The translations under genes were made by a program, and so were the position numbers. Below are positions 56,593 to 64,000 of a DNA stretch of 64,000 nucleotides, piece after piece. Position 1 is the stretch's first letter; every line of letters starts with the position of its first letter. The stretch spans positions 682,001 through 746,000 of the forward strand of contig JABYQQ010000014.1 in NCBI GenBank assembly GCA_022605405.1. The letters run 5' to 3'. The notes under the pieces are model-generated. The model did not search any database. It saw nothing but the letters and a program-made list of their open reading frames with translations, and was not told the DNA's origin. This stretch comes from Earliella scabrosa (taxonomy: Eukaryota > Basidiomycota > Agaricomycetes > Polyporales > Polyporaceae).

Positions 56593-56597
56593 GGGTG

Positions 56598-57070
56598 AAC
56601 GCACATCTCATGCGATATGCCTGCCCTGAACTATGGTGCTCGGCACTCTCCGAACTACACGCTTCCACGGCCCGATCCCACGGCACGCGGGCCCGGCGAC
56701 AATTCATATTACTCGGTCAATTTTCCGTGTTCTCATCCGAAGAAGACAGGATCTAGAGCAAGCCCTGTCGTCGGAATTATGTGGTCTGGGAAGCTCGCAA
56801 GGGGCACGCGGGTCACCGCAATGACTCTGCCGCTCTCATGGTGGAGTTCTCCCACATCACGGCATGAGAGCAGCTGGCGCGGGGCCAGAACAAGAGAATT
56901 GAGGCGCACTGTGAAATTACAAGCTCGTATCCACTATGCCTACGCGGAGAAATAACCGGTGGGGATCTCGTAGAAGGAGGTTGCTGCCCATCCCCATCTA
57001 ATCCACATCCGAATACGCAGTCTATCGCGGTGTGTGAGCGTGTGGAGCTTCAAAGCACGACGAAGAAGAC
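56598..57070. other. Spacer right of Copia element 2
   Basis: No gene recognised. Confidence 0.3.
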
Positions 57071-57469
57071 TCACTCTCTCCTTTGGGCTTCGTCGAACTC
57101 GCCATCATCTGGTCTCTGGACGAGGAAACCTTCCTCGCGTGCTTGACCTGGTTTTAGAAACAGTATGCCCGTGCCCTCAGGATCGGACACAGCGGCAAAT
57201 CCGATATATGATAGCGTCTATGCTACCATGAGACCCGACACGACGTGAAAGAACGTGTAAGCTTACCGACACATATGAGTCAAAGGTAAAGTCGTATTCC
57301 TTCAGTTCACCTTTAGCTTCGTATATGCTTTTCATACTCTATTGCCCATCTCAGACAGTCGCACTGAAGAGAACTGAATGAGACTCACAATATAGTGGGG
57401 CGTCGACAGCCCGATGTAGGCAGCCTCTCGCCGGTCACGGAGGCGTATCGACAGGAGAGGAGGTCCCAT
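57071..57469 (-). CDS. Small hypothetical protein, three exons, 99 residues
   Basis: Exons 57469-57389, 57338-57267 and 57217-57071 join in phase with GT-AG introns of 50 and 49 bp. The product starts MGPPLLSIRLRDRR, continues EAAYIGLSTPHYISMKSIYE, EYDFTFDSYVS and IGFAAVSDPEGTGILFLKPG, and ends DDGEFDEAQRRE. Clean introns and open frames argue for a real gene. I do not recognise it. The start could lie further upstream: coding-like sequence continues to about 57640, but with an in-frame stop and a 19-bp tandem duplication. Confidence 0.55.
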
Positions 57470-57518
57470 TGAACGAGTGCTGCGGTGTCGGGAAGGGTGT
57501 AGCGCAACTGCCGCAGGA

Positions 57519-57556
57519 TGCGCAGTTATACGTTCGGTGCGCAGTTATACGTTCGG
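57519..57556. repeat. 19-bp perfect tandem duplication
   Basis: TGCGCAGTTATACGTTCGG occurs twice in a row (57519-57537 and 57538-57556) in what looks like the 5' part of the preceding gene. Confidence 0.85.
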
Positions 57557-59168
57557 CCACTCCCATTGAAGGGAGCGTGCGAGGTAGAAGCTGACTCGGC
57601 CTTCGACGTAGATGCGACCATGGCCAGGGTTTCGACGGCGTTCTCGTCGCAGTCGTAGAGAGTTCATGCGCAGGATCCGATAACTTTACCCTTGACCTCC
57701 GACTTCTCGTTGATCTCTCGAACGTGAACGTGCTGCCTTTAGCCCAACAGAGTAGGTACACTGCCATGGAGGCAGCTCTCCGGAACCACGTCCGCGTGAT
57801 AGACGACTGGGGTCTTAAGCAGCTGACGCGCACGAGCCCTGGCGTCCCGCGCGGAGCGCGTACCCGGGGGCGGAGGAATGCTGGTATTAGTGCGCACGGA
57901 GGTGCGTGTCCTGTCGAATCCCGAGCGATCGTCGTCTGGGTACCGAGCGCCGTCTCCTTCAGAACTACACCGTGGACCTACGAACATGTCTTGGTAGCTC
58001 TCATCTCCGTCGCAGAAGGTGATGGTGTGCGCTGATTAAGACGTCCCTGATATCCGCGTAAGTCTTCGCCGGGAGGGCTCACAGCTATGACGTCTGTAAT
58101 AGGCTAGAGCACGGACCATTGCGGATTCATGAATTAAGAGAGTCACGCGTGTGGGGATTCTGGGGCGAGGAAGACACTGGAAGACAGCTTGCTCTTGCAG
58201 GGCGTCAACGCGTGGCAACCGTCGCGGTGACCAATGAGACAGCGTTACCAACTAAGCTGTGCTCACCTCCCATTCGTGGTTGAAAGCACTCATTTCAGGT
58301 CTGATCGATGGAACACCGGTCGCCGATGTGACAACTCATGACATGATAAGAATGTCATGGATCGGTCATGATCAGGGTTGCGCATTCGTGAAACAGGACA
58401 TCAGTACGTACGCTATTTCGGAACTCCGAGGAAGGCCACAATTGTAAGTTGGTTGAGCCAACTGGTCGTTGTTCTGGATAATGGCACCCGAACAGAACTG
58501 CGCGAAAACCGGGAGGTGCATCAGCGGAGACGTTGAGCCGAGACGTTGAGCGGAGACGAACAGAGCACGGCCAGGCACACCGACGCACGGAATATCGACA
58601 AATTGCACTCGCTGTGCAAGTGTGCACGAATAACGGGCGATTGTGACTCACTGTGAGATGACCCAGGACAACGCGAACCCCCAATACAGAAAGCTTCGGT
58701 CGATTGGAATATCTCGAGATGGCTGTTCGGCCGCACTAGTTGTCGGTGGCTCGTGACTATACTTAGGAAGCTGATGCACACCCGAATTTACTCACTAGGT
58801 AAACTGTAAAAGAAGCGCGGGATCCACGGGTGGGTCAAGGTCCTCGTTGCTACACGATGAAGGCCGATGAGGGGGCATGATGCTGAAAACAAGCAGCACA
58901 AAGGAAGTGTGAGCTCGAGACAGTCTAACGAGCCCTAAAGTTCACTAAGGTGTAATCGACGATCGAAGTTGGATCCGAGTTCACCCGATTGGGTCACTGG
59001 CAGGCGCCAGTAGGCTCGGAGCTGTTCGGAGCGAGCCCCCTTCCGAGTTGAGAAGGCGGCGGAACCCAAGGCGCCAGTAGGTGGCAGCGCGCGGAGCTGG
59101 GGCGGACGCATGGCGGACGTTACGACTTGAAGCTCTCCTCATCCTCTTTCATCAACCTCAATCTGATC
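57557..59168. other. Long region without a recognised gene
   Basis: Short frames on both strands, none with a motif or clear intron chain. The right end should contain the promoter of the WD40 gene. Confidence 0.35.
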
Positions 59169-60720
59169 ATGGCTCGACGTTACAACCAGTTATTCCATCT
59201 GAACGACCACGAGGATGCTATTACAGCCGTAGCCTTCAGTCCTCATGGAACCCTACTCGCGACAGGAAGTTTAGATGGAAGGTTGTGTATATGGAATGTG
59301 CAGGAAGGCTGCCTGCTGTATCGGCACATAGGAGAACACGATATATCGTCGATCGCGTGGCTTCCGGATGTTGAGGACGAACTTCTATTCGGGACAAAAC
59401 GCGGCCATGTCGCGAGACTGACAATCACGCCGGTACGTATACTCTTGAGTCTCCATCGGACGCTCGTTTCCTATGACAATGTACCCAGAATGATTTGTCA
59501 GTGAGCGGATTCTGGGCTCACGGGTTCCCGGTGGAACAGCTAGCCATCAAGGGTTCATGGTTAGCGTCTGGAGCCCATCAGGAGGTCAAACTTTGGCAAT
59601 GGGATTCTGTCGGTGAGATATCTCCGACACCTCTCCGTTTCCTCCTTTCTTACGTGGTCTACAATGGGACAAAGCCAAAATCTACATCTTCCGGCAGCAA
59701 TTGCCAGGACCTGCAACAGTCAAGAGGAACGCAGATAAGGAGGTCATCGTGACGAGCCTGCACTGGACAAGCTCGCGCCAGCACGACCTTCTTCTACTGG
59801 TGACTTATATGTATCATGGCGTGTAGTATGTGCTTCCAGCATTATTGCCCTCTCTGCACCTGACTAACTGTTGTTAGTCTCTATGACACCCATGACTGGC
59901 ACAGCGTGAGGACAATCCCGGCTCCCGGGAAGATGTAAGTCAGACAGCATTTGTTGCTGAATCGTACTGAATGAGGCTGGCATCCAGCGGTCATGCTTCC
60001 CTTTCCCAGTCAGGGACGCATCTTGCCATTTCCAACTTGGACACGGGCTTCGACGTCTATCGGATGGAAGATGGAGTACCTGTGTGCTCGTTCGAGCACG
60101 ACGCTCCGAAACCTGACTTCGTGCCCGTCCAATTCATACATGGTGGACATGCGATCCTCGGGGGAAGCTCAGTCGGCAAGATTGGTATATGGGACATATT
60201 TCTCAAACGTCAACTTGATGTTCTGTCAATCCCCAGTGCGTACATCTCCCTACTGCTTTCTAGCCGTGTTCATAATGTATGGCGACCTTCACTTGTGTAG
60301 AACACCCTCCCATCCGCGCGATAGCGGTGAGTCTGATGCCTACATGAATTCACGGTAACTATGAACCGTGGTGTAGGGTTACTGTATAACTGCAGATGAT
60401 CCTACCGGCTTCCGCTTTCTTCTAGCCACTGGCGTCTACAATCAGGGCAAGGATTCTCCCTGCATCCTATGGGAAGCCCAAGAGCCGAAGAACGACGAGG
60501 GCGAGGACGATCATAGGGACCAGGTCAATATCGATGACGACGAAGAGGAGGAGGCTCAAGGGCGGGAAGTGCACGTTGTGACGGTGCGGCCTCGCTCCTG
60601 CTCGCATCGTCTCACGAGCTTACATCTTGGCAGCTCTTCCGCATCGCGATTGCCGTTGGTCTGGTCGCTTTGCTCTACATGCTCATGATGTTGCCGGAGG
60701 ACATCGACATCGGGCTGTGA
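59169..60720 (+). CDS. WD40-repeat protein with C-terminal membrane helix
   Basis: ATG at 59169 begins MARRYNQLFHLNDHEDAITA. WD40 blades are visible as VAFSPHGTLLATGSLDGRL followed by CIWNV, then AIKGSWLASGAHQEVKLWQW, HASLSQSGTHLAISNLDTG followed by FDVYR, and GGHAILGGSSVGKIGIWDI. An acidic run (NIDDDEEEEAQG) follows, then a hydrophobic helix (QLFRIAIAVGLVALLYMLMML) and a stop at 60718-60720. WD40 proteins are scaffolds; this one would be tail-anchored. The frame changes between the acidic run and the helix; either an unusually short intron (GTGCGG to CACGAG) or a frameshift is needed. Several 50-60 bp introns occur. Confidence 0.7.
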
Positions 60721-61138
60721 AGGGACTCGAGAGAAGCCAGCGCGTGGCGCTATCATTGGCATTACGACGGACAATTGTACAATACACAGCGCATCTTCAC
60801 ATCCCATCGTATCGCATCACCCCCCGTTCGACAAGCATCGCTGATCGCGACAGGCTACGACGTCTGGTCGACATTCACGGCTCCCTCCAAGGACGCCGCG
60901 AACAGTTTGAGGTGGATGATGTCAGCGAACGCGAGAGCCACTCCGGCTTGCGCGCTGCACAAGCCGATGTGGTGCTCTTCCTGATGCGTCATAAGCGATG
61001 CGCTCCCTCAACAGGGTTGGACGAAGACACTCACCAGCTCCAGGAAGATGGTCAAGAACGTTGCCGGCATGAGCGCAGTGGAGACGACAACATCGTTCGC
61101 TGTGGTTGCAACACAAACATAGGCTATAGATGGATGGG

Positions 61139-61373
61139 TCAGCTGAGGAGGCGCGGGCACATGCATTGTGTGAGCTTGCCTTCGTTCAAGAGGGGAGTCG
61201 TGATGAAGGAGACGGTGACGTTGGCGTAGGGATCACTACCTTCGATGGAGGGACCCGTCTTGAGGAATGTCGGTGGGTTCTCGAAGCTCTCCCACATAGC
61301 ATATACGGTGTGGTATACGATTAAGCCGGACACGACGATATAGCTGAATGCAGCGAGCACGCGGAACATCATG
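61139..61373 (-). CDS. Possible small membrane protein exon
   Basis: ATG at 61373 starts MMFRVLAAFSYIVVSGLIVYHTVYAM, a membrane helix, then ESFENPPTFLKTGP and NVTVSFITTPLLNE with an NxT glycosylation site. A following block on the minus strand (PSIAYVCVATTANDVVVSTALMPATFLTIFLEL, about 61130-61036) is also hydrophobic and may be the next exon, but the frames do not join directly. It converges on the WD40 gene. Not recognised. Confidence 0.35.
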
Positions 61374-61591
61374 ATGGTGGGTTGCAGAGGGTGTAGAGCA
61401 ATGGGGGAGCAAGCATCGCGATGGGCGTATGTATATAGCTCAGCACACAAAGGAATAGGCACCACGTGCTCAAGGACACGTGTATCAGAGTCTGGGTCGA
61501 GCGGAATTCAAGGCTTACCTGGTAGAGACCTCTGTAATATACCTGAACACATCAGGCTCCGATTGGGATTCGACTGAGCTGAGGGACCGAG

Positions 61592-62105
61592 GGTCGCTCA
61601 GACGAGCAAGGGAGCGCGTAGGGAGCGCGAGGGAGTGCGGCGGAGCACGGGTTGGTCGTGTCCAAGCGAAGGAGGTCTGGTGCGTCGGAGCGAGGGAGTA
61701 CGTTGCTAGGGAGAAGCGCATCAGTACGACGAAGCGACGAGTAGGGGAGTGCTTCGCACCGAGAGGGAGTCGTTAGTATGACGAAGCCTGTCGGATGGAG
61801 GGTCGGCTCGAGGGTCGGCTCGCGGGAGTGCGTCGGAGCGCAGGTGTGAGAGCACGTCGCGCGGAGGAGTGCGATCAACACGAAGGAGCGACGAGTGAGG
61901 GAACGGAGGTTTGTGAGGGAGCGCGTCGCTACGGAGAGAGCACGTTTGCAGCGAGGGTATACGCTGATACGTAGTGCGTCGAAAAGAGGGAAGAAGCCGT
62001 CGGCATGGCCAGGGCGTGGCTGATGGGATGTCGAATGGGCTGGCGGAGTGTGTCGGTCAGAGGAGCACGTCGGAGCGATGGAGCGGAGGCGTGTGGAGGA
62101 GCGCA
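61592..62105. repeat. Dispersed GC-rich repeat, copy 2
   Basis: Same sequence as 29488-29915 in the same orientation, with small insertions such as a GAGGGTCGGCTC duplication near 61800 and GCGCGGAGGAGTGCGATC near 61860. It lies just 3' of SUN gene 2. Confidence 0.75.
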
Positions 62106-62298
62106 ATCAGGACGACGTTACAGCAGCTCCATACACGCATTTGCCCGCTTTCTAGAGGTGAAAGAGCATTCCGATTGTTCAAGTAGCCAATCAGTGTAAT
62201 GACGAAGAGCGCTGTTTACAACGGTCTGGCGTACAATCGTCCTGCGGCATGCGAAGGGAGCATGCGCAGGGAAACAAGCAACTATGCAAGGGAATCAT

Positions 62299-63366
62299 CT
62301 AAGTTCTGCCATGAATACGGAGACGATGAATGCACGTGTGACTATCACCCCAATTGTCCACGACTTCGAGAACAAATAAACCAAAAACAAGCTGCGAGTC
62401 TTGAACGTGCTCGAAGATAGGGAATGTTTGAACGTGTTTCGAAAGCATCTGATACTCGAAATCCGCAAGCAACAGGAACGTGTTGCCTTGTCTCACCGGT
62501 GGGCCGGTGTGGAGAACGGGGGGGAACGATGACTGTATAGAATCGTACCGTTTTACATTGGCTTTACCATCCAGCGCCCCCCAGAGTCGCAAGTTGCGAG
62601 GTGCTCGCCTCCTCCCTACGGTGTCTAGAGAGGGAATGTGGTCCACGGTGACGCCTGTAGGGTACACGACCTCCGGCAAGGATATGCCGACTTGGCCTTG
62701 GTTGGAGGTGATTAACCAACAGGGCCCGCCTCCGAAGCTGTCACGAAGGATAACGCGAGCGGGGTGGGACGAGGTCGTCGGAATGGGGATGGAGTTGTTC
62801 GTAGTGAGCGACAAGACGATACGGGTACCGTATTGTTCCGACGCATGGTCACGTTGCCCTATCTGTTCGAGGAGTGCCTTCTCGATTGCTGCATCGACAT
62901 ACTGACGCAGGTGCCAGGGGATACGCTCATGCGCGACGGGACGAGAGAAGGACAAGGATGGAGTGACTTGCGAAGCGAAGCGCTGGATGATTTGCGCGAG
63001 CGGAGGACAGAGCCAGCGGCCGTTATAGATGACGAGGAGGGGAAGAAAGGCTAGGAGGGCAACCATGCCCCAATGTTGGAGCCGCTTGAGCCACCCGAAG
63101 CGAGTGGGGGATGGGACGGAGCTTGGCGAGAGCGGCGACGACAACTTGCGAGATGCTCTGGACTGAGCTCGTTCAGAGCTTCTTGATCTAGACGGGGAGG
63201 TGGGAGGGGTAGTCTTGAACCGGACGTGCTTACGAGCTGTGGCAGTCAATGTCATGAAAGTCCCAGTGTGCGCAACATGCATACCATCGAAGCCAGCGCC
63301 CTCAAGGAACGCGTTCCCATCATATGGATTGATGTTGTGTTGTCCTGAATCGACCACTCTGGGCAT
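62299..63366 (-). CDS. SUN-domain protein 2
   Basis: ATG at 63366 starts MPRVVDSGQHNINPYDGN. A 48-bp intron (63284-63237) is a multiple of three and opens in frame, so it is easily missed; removing it joins GAGFD to ARKHVRF, matching the splice position in SUN gene 1 (QPVASKHVRW). The product is 339 residues: basic N-terminus, one membrane helix (MVALLAFLPLLVIY), then the SUN domain with PARVILRDSFGGGPCW, NQGQVGISLPEVVYP, RNLRLWGALDG, LVFGLFVLEVVDNWGDSHTC and RLRIHGRT. Expected place is the nuclear envelope. Outside the SUN domain it differs strongly from protein 1, so the duplication is old. Confidence 0.85.
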   Translation of the reverse strand: MPRVVDSGQHNINPYDGNAFLEGAGFDGMHVAHTGTFMTLTATARKHVRFKTTPPTSPSRSRSSERAQSRASRKLSSPLSPSSVPSPTRFGWLKRLQHWGMVALLAFLPLLVIYNGRWLCPPLAQIIQRFASQVTPSLSFSRPVAHERIPWHLRQYVDAAIEKALLEQIGQRDHASEQYGTRIVLSLTTNNSIPIPTTSSHPARVILRDSFGGGPCWLITSNQGQVGISLPEVVYPTGVTVDHIPSLDTVGRRRAPRNLRLWGALDGKANVKRYDSIQSSFPPVLHTGPPVRQGNTFLLLADFEYQMLSKHVQTFPIFEHVQDSQLVFGLFVLEVVDNWGDSHTCIHRLRIHGRT

Positions 63367-63625
63367 TTTGGCACAAGCGCAGGTCGTTCTAGTAGATGAT
63401 AGGGAAAGTGCTGGGGAGGTGGCAGAGTCCGCCGTGTGGGCGAGGCTGACAACAGTTGGATTATCTAGGTTATATAATATAGTTACATTTACAGGGACAT
63501 AAAAACGCAAAAATCTCGATTGGTGCCAGTGCAGACGTCGTATAGTATAGCCCAAGGGCCAAGGCTGGCTCCAACGGTGCATAGTTCAAAGTCTTCAGAC
63601 TGATTGCGTGATCAGTGGAGGGACT

Positions 63626-64000
63626 TCACAGCCGATTTGATCGCTCACCTGCTTTCGCCCTGGCCTTGCCCTTCCTCGCCACCAGTCGCTCCTTGTAGCC
63701 CAACTTGCGATACCACTCCTGCGTAACCCAGTTGGGTCTCGGCAGACCATCGTCGTCCTGCCCGATGGCGAGCCTCCGGTCGTCCTCTAGTCGCAGGTCG
63801 CCCTTGTAGACAACCTTCCAACCGTAGTGACCACTTGACAGCTCTACCCACAGCCACATCTGTGGCTCGGGCAGATGAGGCACGCAGTGGAAGAACACAT
63901 CTCCGACCTGCAGGTCTGGATGCTTCGCCATAGCAGGAGGGGGGGCCGAGAGCGAGTACTCGCCGCTAGAGTAGAACCAAGCGGTCGCGTACCTGACATC
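63626..64000 (-). CDS. Hypothetical protein, 5' end at or beyond window edge
   Basis: The frame is open from the right edge through an ATG at 63931 (MAKHPDLQVGDVFFH) to a stop at 63626. Upstream residues (FYSSGEYSLSAPPPA) also read as protein, so the true start may be outside. A possible GTGAGC donor after KAKAG would shorten the end. The segment VELSSGHYGWKVVYKGDL and WVTQEWYRKLGYKERL looks folded. Family not recognised. Confidence 0.45.
   Translation of the reverse strand, partial: DVRYATAWFYSSGEYSLSAPPPAMAKHPDLQVGDVFFHCVPHLPEPQMWLWVELSSGHYGWKVVYKGDLRLEDDRRLAIGQDDDGLPRPNWVTQEWYRKLGYKERLVARKGKARAKAGERSNRL

Larger units (their letters stand above)
50168..56597 (+). mobile_element. Ty1/Copia LTR retrotransposon 2, apparently intact, with target duplication
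   Basis: The element proper is 50173-56592, bounded by GGGTG at 50168-50172 and 56593-56597. The two LTRs are each 598 bp and I noticed no difference between them. Between them lie a primer-binding site, a conserved leader, one uninterrupted gag-pol frame and a polypurine tract. Everything needed for transposition is present, so it is a very recent and potentially active copy. Confidence 0.95.

Overview
The window looks like a gene-rich but transposon-invaded stretch of a basidiomycete chromosome, most likely an Agaricomycete (a polypore-type genome is my guess). Reasons: many GT-AG introns of about 48-60 bp, several genes on each strand, a DUF6534-type multi-helix membrane protein, basidiomycete-style F-box proteins, a KDM3-like JmjC protein, two SUN-domain proteins, and both Copia- and Gypsy-type LTR retrotransposons. 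I saw no rRNA or tRNA gene and no bacterial features.

Layout. 1-2835 is the 3' part of a Gypsy-type element (gag-like ORF, no pol, polypurine tract, one LTR). 3139-12311 holds a UbiA-superfamily gene (minus), a possible small membrane protein (minus), a nine-exon cytochrome P450 (plus), a four-exon SAM methyltransferase (plus) and a DUF6534 membrane protein (plus). The first, P450 and methyltransferase genes could form a small terpenoid or meroterpenoid cluster. 12312-15391 has no recognisable gene. 15392-21362 is a complete but defective Copia element (580-bp LTRs, TSD GTGGT). 21660-23890 is repeat DNA, including a 647-bp higher-order tandem repeat.

24437-47773 is mostly minus-strand host genes: a long Pro/Gln-rich protein, SUN protein 1, an F-box protein, two possibly related small proteins, a C-terminally anchored protein with a duplicated exon, an LRR/F-box-like protein and the JmjC protein. 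48470-49855 is a 226-bp higher-order minisatellite. 50173-56592 is a second Copia element, intact (598-bp LTRs that look identical, TSD GGGTG, one 1563-codon gag-pol ORF). The right end carries a 99-codon gene, a WD40 protein with a C-terminal helix, a small membrane protein, a second copy of a dispersed GC-rich repeat, SUN protein 2 and a gene running off the edge.

The strongest unusual signal is in the Copia LTRs. In both families the LTR contains an intron-bearing unit A-intron-B, followed at once by an intron-less A-B copy of the same unit. Unit A begins 33 nt after the start of the TATA box in both. This looks like spliced and unspliced versions of the same RNA start captured side by side in DNA.
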